Assembly (NCBI RefSeq): GCF_026627255.1
Contig: NZ_JAPNLM010000014.1
Location: 1-64,000, forward strand
Source of the DNA: Streptomyces antarcticus
GTDB taxonomy: Bacteria > Actinomycetota > Actinomycetes > Streptomycetales > Streptomycetaceae
Reading direction: 5' to 3'
DNA length: 64,000 nt
In this document: piece after piece, positions 35,070 through 42,709 of the stretch
Layout: the number at the start of each line of letters is the position of its first letter
How positions within the stretch are numbered: the stretch's first letter is position 1
The notes under the pieces: model-generated
Told to the model about the DNA's origin: nothing
The model's database searches: none
What the model saw: the letters and a program-made list of their open reading frames with translations, nothing else
Translations under genes and position numbers: made by a program

Positions 35070-36062
35070 ATGTCCCCTTCGCACCGGGTCGTCATCGCGG
35101 TCTTCCCCGATGTCGACCTCCTCGACGTCACCGGCCCGGCCGAGGTGTTCGCGCTGGCCAACCGTGAGACCGCGGGCCGCGCCGAATACCGGGTCCGCCT
35201 GGCCGGACCGGTCGCCGGCGAGGTCCGCACGTCGGCGGGGGTACGGCTGCTCACCGATCTGACCTTCGACGAGGTGGGCGGGCAGGTGGACACCCTGCTG
35301 GTGCCCGGCGCGGTCGACATGACCGGCGACGGACCGGTCGCCCGCGTCGACACCGAGGTCGTGGAATGGGTCAGGGCGACCGCCCCGCGGGCCCGGCGCG
35401 TGGCATCGGTGTGCGTCGGAGCGCACGTACTGGCCGCGGCGGGACTGCTCGACGGGAAGACGGCGACCACCCACTGGTCGACGGCCGCCCAGCTCGCGGC
35501 CGACCACCCGGCCGTCACGGTCGACCCGGACCCGATCTTCGTCCGCACCGACCGCGGCCGGCTGTGGACCGGGGCCGGGATCAGTGCCTGCCTCGACCTC
35601 GCCCTCGCCCTGGTGGCCGAGGACCTGGGGGAGGAGGCCGCCCTGTCGGTGGCGCGGCAGTTGGTGATGTACCTCAAGCGCCAGGGCGGCCAGAGCCAGT
35701 TCTCCGTACCGCTCAGCCGACCAGCCTCCGAGCGGCGCGACATCGACGCACTGCGCCTGTGGATCGCCGACCACCTGGACGAGGACCTGTCCGCACCGGC
35801 CCTGGCGGCCCGTATGTGCCTGAGCGAACGGCACTTCGCCCGGGTGTTCAAGCAGGAGACGGGCACCAGTACGGCCGACTACGTCGCCGCGGCCCGGGTG
35901 GAGGCGGCCCGCCGGCTGCTGGAGAGCACCGACCTCTCCCTGGAGCAGGTCGCGGCCGTCGCCGGCTTCGGTTCGGCCGAGACCCTGCACCGGGCTTTCC
36001 GACGACAGCTCGCCACCACCCCGGGCGCCTACCGCCGCCGCTTCCGCACCCGGACCTCCTGA
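35070..36062 (+). CDS. GlxA-type AraC family transcriptional regulator
   Basis: A 330-residue regulator with an N-terminal DJ-1/PfpI (GATase1-like) domain (about residues 5-180: VVIAVFPDVDLLDVTGPAEV, nucleophile-elbow region SVCVGAHVLAAAGLL) and a C-terminal AraC/XylS double helix-turn-helix (about 225-325: AARMCLSERHFARVFKQETG, AVAGFGSAETLHRAFRRQL). The cysteine in SVCVGAH may sense a metabolite. GAGGATGGGGG precedes the ATG. It is 170 bases upstream of the isochorismatase-family gene in the same direction, a pairing commonly seen in streptomycetes, so it probably controls that gene. Confidence 0.92.
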   Translation: MSPSHRVVIAVFPDVDLLDVTGPAEVFALANRETAGRAEYRVRLAGPVAGEVRTSAGVRLLTDLTFDEVGGQVDTLLVPGAVDMTGDGPVARVDTEVVEWVRATAPRARRVASVCVGAHVLAAAGLLDGKTATTHWSTAAQLAADHPAVTVDPDPIFVRTDRGRLWTGAGISACLDLALALVAEDLGEEAALSVARQLVMYLKRQGGQSQFSVPLSRPASERRDIDALRLWIADHLDEDLSAPALAARMCLSERHFARVFKQETGTSTADYVAAARVEAARRLLESTDLSLEQVAAVAGFGSAETLHRAFRRQLATTPGAYRRRFRTRTS

Positions 36063-36150
36063 CCCGGGCCGCCCCGGCTGCCCCGAACCTTCCCGGGCCT
36101 TCCCGGACCTTCGGGCCGGACTTTCTGTTTCCGCCCCACGGGACGGCACC

Positions 36151-36214
36151 GCCATGCCCGGAACCCGCTGTGACCCGAGCCCGCCATGCCCCGAACGCTC
36201 TGTGACCCGAACCC
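36151..36214. repeat. Two 32-bp direct repeats upstream of the isochorismatase-like gene
   Basis: Copies at 36151-36182 and 36183-36214 share 28 of 32 bases (start GCCATGCCC, end GACCCGA). They lie end to end, 17 bases before the start codon, and a partial third copy (CTGTGA) follows. Confidence 0.75.
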
Positions 36215-36231
36215 CCTGTGAAAGGCTCCCG

Positions 36232-36855
36232 ATGAACGCGATCCGCCCCTCCACGACCCTGCGCGACGTGATCGGCCTGGACAGCCGGCCGCCCCGCCTG
36301 GCCGAGTCCGCCCTGATCATGATCGACTTCCAGAACACCTACCGCACCGGGGTCATGGCCCTCGACGGCGCCGAGGAGGCACTCGCGGCGGCCGCCCGCC
36401 TGCTGGACCGCGCCCGTACCGCCGGCATCCCGGTCGTCCACGTCGTCAACGATGGCGGGGAGGGAACCCCGTACGACATCCGGGCCCGCATCGGGGCCGT
36501 CAGTGACGAGGTGGCCCCGGCGGACGGTGAACCGGTCGTGGTGAAGCGGTTCCCCAACTCCTTCCACGCCACCGAACTGGAGAAGACGCTGCGCGACCTG
36601 GGGATCACCCCGGAAGGCGGCACGAGCCTGGTCCTGGCCGGTTTCATGACACACATGTGCGTCAGCCACACCGCCCAGGGCGCCTTCAATCTCGGCTACC
36701 GGCCGACCGTCGTCGCCGACGCCACCGCCACGCGGGCCCTCACCGCCCCCGACGGCTCCGTCCTGCCCGCCGCCGTCCTCCAGACCGCCGCCCTGACCAC
36801 GATCACCGACCTGTTCGGCACCGTCGTCCCCACCGCCGGCGCCCTCCCCGCCTGA
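36232..36855 (+). CDS. Isochorismatase-like cysteine hydrolase
   Basis: A 207-residue alpha/beta hydrolase of the isochorismatase family. The catalytic triad is visible: Asp in ALIMIDFQNTY (about residue 33), Lys in VVVKRFPNSFHATEL (about 104), and Cys in VLAGFMTHMCVSHTA (about 143). Family members hydrolyse isochorismate, nicotinamide, ureidoacrylate or N-carbamoyl compounds; the substrate here is unknown. ATG 36232 follows GAAAGG at seven bases; a longer ATG at 36154 lies inside the repeat and lacks support. Likely controlled by the GlxA-type regulator just upstream. Confidence 0.9.
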   Translation: MNAIRPSTTLRDVIGLDSRPPRLAESALIMIDFQNTYRTGVMALDGAEEALAAAARLLDRARTAGIPVVHVVNDGGEGTPYDIRARIGAVSDEVAPADGEPVVVKRFPNSFHATELEKTLRDLGITPEGGTSLVLAGFMTHMCVSHTAQGAFNLGYRPTVVADATATRALTAPDGSVLPAAVLQTAALTTITDLFGTVVPTAGALPA

Positions 36856-36878
36856 CCGGGCCCTGCCGGCCGGACCCC

Positions 36879-36911
36879 GCCACCGACCCCGCCGGAAGCG
36901 GGGTCGGCGGC
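36879..36911 (+). terminator. Terminator after the isochorismatase-like gene
   Basis: A 10-bp perfect stem (36883-36892 with 36898-36907) extended to 13 bp with one mismatch, loop CGGAA. Confidence 0.7.
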
Positions 36912-37079
36912 GGCCATGTCGGTGGCCGTGCGGAGGGTCGATCCTCCGTACGGTTCTCGTCAGGCTCCGTCACACCGAACCCGCCCGCCCGCCCCGCCCG
37001 CGCCGCTTCGCGGGCGGGCGCAGGCGTATCGCCGCGGCTTTCGGGAAGGGGCAAGGACAGGATGAAAGGGTGATGCCGG

Positions 37080-37451
37080 ATGGTTGGCGGAGCGGACAGT
37101 GAGCGCTTCACCGTCGCGGTGCGGGCGGTGGACGGTGCCGTGGTCCTCGAACTGGCGGGGGAGCTGGACCACGACACGGCCCAGCCCCTGCGCGAGGCCT
37201 TGGACGCGGCGGTCACCCCGGGTGGCCGCCTTCTGGTGGACCTCGCGGGGCTGGGGTTCTGCGATTCCACCGGCCTGAACGTGCTGCTCCACAGCCGGCT
37301 CACGGCCCGGGAGGCCGGCGCCACCCTGGAACTGGCCGGGTTGCGCGGATCGGTCTCCCGGATGTTCCGGATCACCGGCGCGGACGGGGTGTTCCCCGTG
37401 CACGCCAGCGTGGCGGAGGCACTGGACCCGGCCGCCGGTCCACCCGGCTGA
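37080..37451 (+). CDS. STAS anti-anti-sigma factor
   Basis: A 123-residue single STAS domain. LVDLAGLGFCDSTGLNVLL carries the phosphorylatable serine (about residue 63) in the canonical DSTG motif, preceded by VLELAGELDHDTAQPL and followed by a typical second half (SVSRMFRITGADGVFPVH). It should bind an anti-sigma ATPase unless phosphorylated. ATG 37080 follows AAAGGGTG at about ten bases. The RsbW-type ATPase gene 75 bases downstream is the likely partner and shares the transcript; SpoIIE phosphatase at 29621 could be the antagonist of phosphorylation. Confidence 0.93.
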   Translation: MVGGADSERFTVAVRAVDGAVVLELAGELDHDTAQPLREALDAAVTPGGRLLVDLAGLGFCDSTGLNVLLHSRLTAREAGATLELAGLRGSVSRMFRITGADGVFPVHASVAEALDPAAGPPG

Positions 37452-37526
37452 CGGGTACCGCGGCCGGTACGGACACGCAGACGGCTCCGGCCGGCCGCCA
37501 CTCTCGACTCGAGGAGTCCGATCTCC

Positions 37527-37985
37527 ATGGAACAGCGGGGGTCACCCGGCAGGACCTGGTACCTGGGGCTGGACGGCACCACCGACGTCGTGACGCGCAG
37601 CCGCGACTTTGCGCGCCGGGCCCTGACCGCCTGGCGCTGGCTCCCGGCCGCCGAGGAGGAGGAGCAGGCGGCCGCCGACGACGTCCTCCTCCTGGTGTCC
37701 GAGGTGGTGGCCAACGCCTGCCTGCACGGCGGCGGCCCCGGGTCCCTGGTGCTCGACTGCACCGAGGATCGGCTGCGGATAGAGGTGACCGACGCGAACC
37801 CCGCGCCGCCGGTACCCGAACGCCCCCCGTCCCCGGCCCGGCGCGGGCGGCCCGGCGGGCACGGCCTGCTGATCGTGGAGCGGCTGGCCCGCAGCTGGGG
37901 GTCCCGCCCCCGGGCGGGCGGGAAGTGCGTCTGGGTCGAGGTGGCCGTCCCCTCCCCGGTGCTCCGTGCCTGGTCGGGTGGATGA
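37527..37985 (+). CDS. RsbW-type anti-sigma ATPase
   Basis: A 152-residue GHKL ATPase: VLLLVSEVVANACLHGGG (N-box), EVTDANP and RPGGHGLLIVERLARSWG (G-box), then a C-terminal WVEVAVP strand. A Trp-rich N-terminus TWYLGLDG precedes the fold. The ribosome binding site GAGGAG lies before ATG 37527. It is the expected partner of the STAS protein immediately upstream. Whether it inhibits a sigma-B-type factor cannot be told from sequence. Confidence 0.9.
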   Translation: MEQRGSPGRTWYLGLDGTTDVVTRSRDFARRALTAWRWLPAAEEEEQAAADDVLLLVSEVVANACLHGGGPGSLVLDCTEDRLRIEVTDANPAPPVPERPPSPARRGRPGGHGLLIVERLARSWGSRPRAGGKCVWVEVAVPSPVLRAWSGG

Positions 37986-37994
37986 CGCCTCGGC

Positions 37995-38089
37995 AACTCC
38001 CGCTCGCGCAGGGTCCGCTCGGGGGCGAAGCCGCAGGGCAGCACCAGCAGCACGCCGGGCCGGGCCTCCCGTACGCCGCCCAGGTCATC
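37995..38089 (-). pseudogene. Short relic resembling a cobalamin-binding periplasmic protein
   Basis: About 32 codons on the minus strand read DDLGGVREARPGVLLVLPCG followed by FAPERTLREREL. This matches the conserved ARPDVLLVxPCGFxxERT block of BtuF-like cobalamin ABC-transporter binding proteins, with nothing of the rest of the gene on either side. It lies in the 207-base gap before the hydratase gene. Identification rests on one block, so confidence is moderate. Confidence 0.4.
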
Positions 38090-38192
38090 GGCAGCGTGTG
38101 TTCCCCCGGAGGGAGACGATGCCGGTGGAGGTGGGAAGCAGGGAGACGATGCGCATGCCCCGACCCCGAGGAGGCGCGGACATACTGGCGGG

Positions 38193-39272
38193 GTGAAGAT
38201 CGAAGACGACAACGCCGTCCTGTTCGACGTCGAGGGCCGCACCGGTGCGGTCACCCTCAACCGGCCCGCAGCCCTGAACGCCCTCACCCACTCCATGGTC
38301 ATGCGGATCGACGAGGCCCTCACTGCCTGGGAGCACGATCCCGCCATCGCGCAGGTCCTGATCCGCGGTGCGGGTGAGCGGGGGTTGTGTGCGGGCGGGG
38401 ACATCCGGGCGATCCATGAGGACGCGCGGGTGGGCGGGGGTGCGTCGGCGGGGTTCTGGCGGGACGAGTACCGGTTGAACGCGCGGATCGCACGGTTCCC
38501 GAAGCCGTATGTGGCGGTGATGGACGGGCTCGTGATGGGCGGTGGGGTCGGAGTCTCGGCGCACGGGAGCGTGCGGGTGGTGACGGAGCGTTCGCGGGTG
38601 GCGATGCCGGAGACGGGGATCGGTTTCGTGCCGGATGTGGGCGGGACGTATCTGCTGGCTCTGGCGCCGGGAGAGTTGGGGACGCATCTGGCGCTGACGG
38701 GTGCCGTGGTGGGTGCGGCGGACGCCGTGCTCTGCGGGCTGGCGGATCATTTCGTGCCGTCGGACGGGCTGGCGGGGCTGGTGGCGGGTTTGTCGGTGGC
38801 TCCGGTGCGGGAGGTGCTGGAGCGGTACGCGGCGGTACCGCCGGCGGGTGTGCTGGCTGAGCGGCGGGGGTGGATCGACGCCTGTTATGCGGGGGATTCG
38901 GTGGAGGTGATCGTGGAGCGGCTGCTGGCGCATGGTGATCCGGCGGCGAAGGAGGCGGGGGCGACGATCCTGGCGAAGTCGCCGACGGCGGTGAAGGTGA
39001 CGTTGGCCGCGTTGCGGCGGGCGGCGTCGCTGGGGCCGTTGGAGCGGGTCCTGGAGCAGGAGTACCGGGTTTCGTGCAACGCGCTGGGCTCGGCAGATCT
39101 GGTGGAGGGGATCCGGGCGCAGGTCATCGACAAGGACCGTGCCCCGCGCTGGTCCCCGGCCACCCTCGGCGAGGTCACCGAAGCCGACGTGGCCCGCTAC
39201 TTCACCCCCCTCGGCGCCGACGAACTGCGCCTCCCGGACGCCGCGCCCGGGGCGGGTTCCGGCCACGCCTGA
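38193..39272 (+). CDS. 3-hydroxyisobutyryl-CoA hydrolase / enoyl-CoA hydratase family
   Basis: A 359-residue crotonase-fold protein of the HIBCH type (valine degradation: 3-hydroxyisobutyryl-CoA to free acid). Landmarks: VTLNRPAALNALTHSMV, the oxyanion loop GLCAGGDIRAIHE, FPKPYVAVMDGLVMGGGVG, the catalytic-glutamate block MPETGIGFVPDVGGTY, and the C-terminal LSATLKVT-like KSPTAVKVTLAALRRA. GTG start; no clear ribosome binding site, but CATACT lies six bases upstream, so a leaderless transcript is possible. Codon use is mosaic: the first ~58 codons and the last ~55 favour C at the third position, while the middle (about 38369-39110) strongly favours G and uses CGG, GCG, GGG and T-ending codons. 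This hints at recombination with a relative. Confidence 0.92.
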   Translation: MKIEDDNAVLFDVEGRTGAVTLNRPAALNALTHSMVMRIDEALTAWEHDPAIAQVLIRGAGERGLCAGGDIRAIHEDARVGGGASAGFWRDEYRLNARIARFPKPYVAVMDGLVMGGGVGVSAHGSVRVVTERSRVAMPETGIGFVPDVGGTYLLALAPGELGTHLALTGAVVGAADAVLCGLADHFVPSDGLAGLVAGLSVAPVREVLERYAAVPPAGVLAERRGWIDACYAGDSVEVIVERLLAHGDPAAKEAGATILAKSPTAVKVTLAALRRAASLGPLERVLEQEYRVSCNALGSADLVEGIRAQVIDKDRAPRWSPATLGEVTEADVARYFTPLGADELRLPDAAPGAGSGHA

Positions 39273-39317
39273 GCCGGGTTCCGGCGCGGGCCGTCCGGAA
39301 CCCGGCCCGCGCCGGAC

Positions 39318-39420
39318 GCGAAGCCGAGCGAGGCGACGCGAGTCGACGCGAGGCGAGTCGAAGCGATGCCAGTGACGCGATGCCAAGTGATGCGATGCCA
39401 CGCGATGCCAAGTGCTGCGC
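39318..39420. repeat. Degenerate GCGATGCCA-type repeats
   Basis: A run of GACGCGAG/GACGCGAGTCG units grades into GCGATGCCA-GTGA units (four to five copies). The stretch lies between the hydrolase and the convergent UvrA-like gene and contains no open frame worth noting. Confidence 0.6.
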
Positions 39421-39451
39421 GGGGTGTTCCGTGTGTTCCGTGCCCTTGGGG

Positions 39452-41728
39452 CTACGAGGAGACGTACTCCCGAAGGTGACGGGCCGTCAGCGTGTCCGAA
39501 CCGGCCACCAGAGCCGCCGGAGTGCCCTCGAACACCACCTCGCCGCCCGCGTGCCCGCCGCCCGGCCCGATGTCGATCAGCCAGTCCGCGTGCGCCATCA
39601 CCGCCTGGTGGTGTTCGATGACGATCACCGAGTTGCCGTCGTCGACGAGCCGGTCCAGCAGCGCGAGCAGCTTGTCGACGTCGGCCATGTGCAGTCCGGT
39701 CGTCGGCTCGTCCAGGATGTACGTCGAGGACTTCTCCGCCATGTTGATCGCGAGCTTGAGCCGTTGCCGCTCCCCGCCCGACAGGGTGTTGAGCGGCTGC
39801 CCGAGCCGCAGGTAGCCCAGCCCCACATCGCCCAGCCGGCCCAGGATCGCCCGGGCCTGGCCGGTGGTGAAGAACTCGCGGGCCTCAGCCACCGGCATGT
39901 CGAGCACCTCGCTGATGTTCTTGCCCCGCAGCTCGTATCCGAGCACCTCGGGCGTGAACCGCTTGCCCTCGCACTCCTCGCAGACCGAGGACACGCCCGC
40001 CATCATCGCCAGGTCCGTGTAGACCAGCCCGAGGCCGTTGCAGTTCGGGCAGGCGCCCTCCGAATTGGCGCTGAACAGAGCCGCCTTGACCCCGTTGGCC
40101 TTGGCGAAGGCGGTCCGGATCGGGCTCAGCAGCCCCGTGTACGTCGCCGGGTTGGACCGGCGCGAGCCTCGGATCGGCGACTGGTCGGCGACGACCACCC
40201 CCTCCTGCCCGGCCAGGTAGCCGTGGATCAGCGAGCTCTTCCCGGAACCCGCGACCCCGGTCACCACCGCCAGCACCCCCAGCGGCACGTCCACGCTGAC
40301 GTCCTTCAGGTTGTGCAGATCGGCCCCCTTGACCGACAGCTGCCCGCGCGGGGCGCGCACCGACTCCCGCAGCCGCGCCCGGTGTTCGAGGTGCCGGCCG
40401 GTGAGCGTGCCGGACGAGCGCAGCCCGTCGACGTCGCCCTCGTAGCAGAGCTCGCCACCCGCCGTGCCCGCGCCCGGGCCGAGGTCCACCACGTGGTCGG
40501 CGATCGCGATGACCTCCGGCTTGTGCTCCACGACCAGCACCGTGTTGCCCTTGTCGCGCAGCCGCAGCAGCAGGTCGTTCATCCGCCGGATGTCGTGCGG
40601 GTGCAGGCCGATCGTGGGCTCGTCGAAGACGTACGTGACGTCCGAGAGCGAGGAGCCGAGGTGGCGGACCATCTTGACCCGCTGCGCCTCCCCGCCGGAG
40701 AGGGTGCCCGAGGGGCGGTCCAGGCTGAGGTAGCCCAGCCCGATCTCCACGAGCGAGTCCAGCAGCTCCCGCAGGCTCGTGAGCAGCGGCGCCACGCCCG
40801 GGTCGGCGAGCCGCCGGACGAACGTCGCCAGGTCGCTGATCTGCATCGCCGAGCAGTCGGCGATGTTCAGGCCGTCGACGCGGGAGGTGAGCGCGGCCGC
40901 CGATAGCCGGGTGCCCCCGCAGTCCGGACAGTCCGTGAAGACCACGGCGCGGTCCACGAACGACCGGATGTGGGGCTGCATGGCCTCGCGGTCCTTCGCG
41001 AGGTACGTCCGCTGGATCTTGGTGATCAGGCCCTCGTACGTGAAGTTGTTCGAGCCGACCTTGACCTTCACCGAGTCCTTGTGCAGGAAGTCCGCCCACT
41101 CCTGCTCGGTGAAGTCCTTCAGCTTGGTGTCGGGGGAGTAGAAGCCCGAGCCCGCCATGACCTGCCAGTACCAGGAGTCCACCGCGTAGCCGGGCACGGT
41201 GATCGCGCCCTCGTTGACGGAGAGCTCCCGGTCCACCAGCTGGTCGACGTCGATGTCGGAGATCTGGCCGATGCCCTCGCAGCGCGGGCACATGCCGTCG
41301 GGGGTGTTGAAGCTGAAGGCGGTGGAGGTGCCGATGTGCGGGGTGCCGAGGCGGGAGAAGATGATCCGCAGCATGGTGTAGGCGTCGGTGGCGGTACCCA
41401 CGGTGGAACGGGAGTTGGCCCCCATCCGCTCCTGGTCGACCACGATCGCGGCGCTCAGGTTGTTCAGACCGTCCACGTCCGGCCGGCCCAGGGTCGGCAT
41501 GAAGGACTGGATGAAGGCCGTGTACGTCTCGTTGATCATGCGCTGCGACTCGGCGGCGATGGTGCCGAAGACGAGGGAGGACTTTCCGGAGCCCGAGACG
41601 CCGGTGAAGACGGTGAGGCGGCGCTTGGGAATGTCCAGGGAGATGTTCCGCAGATTGTTCTCCCGGGCTCCGCGGACCTGGATGACCTGGTGGCTGTCGG
41701 CGTCATGGTTGTCGGCGTCGATCTGCAC
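39452..41728 (-). CDS. UvrA-like ABC ATPase (excinuclease paralogue, putative self-resistance)
   Basis: A 758-residue UvrA paralogue, shorter than housekeeping UvrA (about 940-1,000). It has both ATPase halves: Walker A GVSGSGKSSLVF and GVAGSGKSSLIH, signatures SGTLSGGEAQR and LNTLSGGERQR, and the DEPTIGLHPHD and DEPTTGLHMAD Walker B regions. Zinc-ligand pairs CPRCEG, CPDCGG, CPNCNG and CEEC are present. The central insertion domain is reduced. Paralogues of this type (DrrC-like) protect producers from DNA-binding drugs or are of unknown repair role. GTG 41728 was chosen for the GAGGAG at four bases; an ATG at 41770 lies inside the operator. Divergent from a TetR-type gene, which most likely represses it. 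Confidence 0.92.
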   Translation of the reverse strand: MQIDADNHDADSHQVIQVRGARENNLRNISLDIPKRRLTVFTGVSGSGKSSLVFGTIAAESQRMINETYTAFIQSFMPTLGRPDVDGLNNLSAAIVVDQERMGANSRSTVGTATDAYTMLRIIFSRLGTPHIGTSTAFSFNTPDGMCPRCEGIGQISDIDVDQLVDRELSVNEGAITVPGYAVDSWYWQVMAGSGFYSPDTKLKDFTEQEWADFLHKDSVKVKVGSNNFTYEGLITKIQRTYLAKDREAMQPHIRSFVDRAVVFTDCPDCGGTRLSAAALTSRVDGLNIADCSAMQISDLATFVRRLADPGVAPLLTSLRELLDSLVEIGLGYLSLDRPSGTLSGGEAQRVKMVRHLGSSLSDVTYVFDEPTIGLHPHDIRRMNDLLLRLRDKGNTVLVVEHKPEVIAIADHVVDLGPGAGTAGGELCYEGDVDGLRSSGTLTGRHLEHRARLRESVRAPRGQLSVKGADLHNLKDVSVDVPLGVLAVVTGVAGSGKSSLIHGYLAGQEGVVVADQSPIRGSRRSNPATYTGLLSPIRTAFAKANGVKAALFSANSEGACPNCNGLGLVYTDLAMMAGVSSVCEECEGKRFTPEVLGYELRGKNISEVLDMPVAEAREFFTTGQARAILGRLGDVGLGYLRLGQPLNTLSGGERQRLKLAINMAEKSSTYILDEPTTGLHMADVDKLLALLDRLVDDGNSVIVIEHHQAVMAHADWLIDIGPGGGHAGGEVVFEGTPAALVAGSDTLTARHLREYVSS

Positions 41729-41764
41729 GGAACTCCTCGCGGTGGCGGCGGCGCGGCTTATTTT

Positions 41765-41789
41765 GTACACCGTACTCTATACGCTGTAG
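41765..41789. promoter_or_regulatory. Palindromic operator between uvrA-like and tetR-like genes
   Basis: GTACACCGTA - CTCTA - TACGCTGTAG forms an imperfect inverted repeat (8 of 10 pairs). It lies midway in the 93-base divergent region, overlapping -10-like sequences (TACTCT on the plus strand, TAGAGT on the minus). It probably binds the TetR-family protein encoded next to it. Confidence 0.65.
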
Positions 41790-41821
41790 TGAGTTCCTGG
41801 CCGAGGATTGAAGGAGCCCGT

Positions 41822-42592
41822 ATGGCGAAGGACCGGAGCGGCGCGGGCGACCCCGTCCGCACCCTGCGGCTGCTCTGGCGCGAACCCGGGCAGGATCCGC
41901 CCGCGCGGCGCGGACCGCGGCAGGGCCTGACCGTGGACGCCGTCGTACGGGCCGCCACCGACCTCGCCGACGAGGAGGGGCTGCCCGCGCTCACGATGCG
42001 GGCGCTCGCCCGCCGACTCGGCGTGACCCCCATGACCCTCTACACCTACGTCCCGGGCAAGGACGAGCTGCTCGACCTCATGCTCGACGAGGCCTACGGG
42101 CACATGGACCGGGGGCGGCGCGACCCCGGCGAGCCCTGGCGCTCGAAGGTCACCCGCGTAGCCGAGGACAACCGCGCCCTGCTCGTCCGGCACCCGTGGA
42201 TCGCCGACCTCGCCGTGACCCGCCCGCCGCTGGGCCCCGGCGTCATCGGGAAGTACGACCGCGAGCTCGCGGCCTTCGACGGGATCGGCCTGAGCGACTC
42301 CGAGATGGACGCCGCCCTGACCCACCTGCTCGGCTTCGTCCACGCCAACGCCCTGGCCGCCGCCGACGCGGCCGCGCACAACAGCCGCCAGAGCGACGAC
42401 GAGTGGTGGGCCGTCAGCGCCCCGCTGCTGGAGCGGGCCATGGACCCCGAGCGCTACCCGCTGGCCGGCCGCGTCGGCGGCACGGTCGGGGCCTACGACC
42501 CCGAGGCGGTGTGGGCGTTCGGCCTGCGGTGCGTGCTGGAGGGGCTCACCCGGATGGTCGAGGCTCCCGCCCCGACCGCCGGCCGGGGCTGA
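41822..42592 (+). CDS. TetR family repressor
   Basis: A 256-residue TetR-family regulator. After an Arg/Pro-rich tail of about 30 residues comes the helix-turn-helix (about 39-83: VDAVVRAATDLADEEGLPAL, MRALARRLGVTPMTLYTYVPG). The large C-terminal domain (about 100-256) fits the TetR_C_1 ligand-binding type that senses hydrophobic drugs. GAAGGAG sits six bases upstream of the ATG. It is divergent from the UvrA-like gene, with the palindrome between, so it is the likely repressor of both. The ligand is unknown. Confidence 0.92.
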   Translation: MAKDRSGAGDPVRTLRLLWREPGQDPPARRGPRQGLTVDAVVRAATDLADEEGLPALTMRALARRLGVTPMTLYTYVPGKDELLDLMLDEAYGHMDRGRRDPGEPWRSKVTRVAEDNRALLVRHPWIADLAVTRPPLGPGVIGKYDRELAAFDGIGLSDSEMDAALTHLLGFVHANALAAADAAAHNSRQSDDEWWAVSAPLLERAMDPERYPLAGRVGGTVGAYDPEAVWAFGLRCVLEGLTRMVEAPAPTAGRG

Positions 42593-42612
42593 ACCTGGCC
42601 GCCCGCGCGGGA

Positions 42613-42650
42613 CCGGGGCCGTCCCCCCGGCCTGCCCGGAGCGGCCCCGG
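42613..42650. terminator. Possible terminator between convergent TetR and SDR genes
   Basis: A 9-bp stem (CCGGGGCCG at 42613-42621 with CGGCCCCGG at 42642-42650) and a 20-base loop. Moderate support only. Confidence 0.35.
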
Positions 42651-42709
42651 CGGCCGGGGCGTTCCCGGCGTCCGCGTCGTCCCGGCGTCCGCGCCGTCCC
42701 GTGCCGGGG

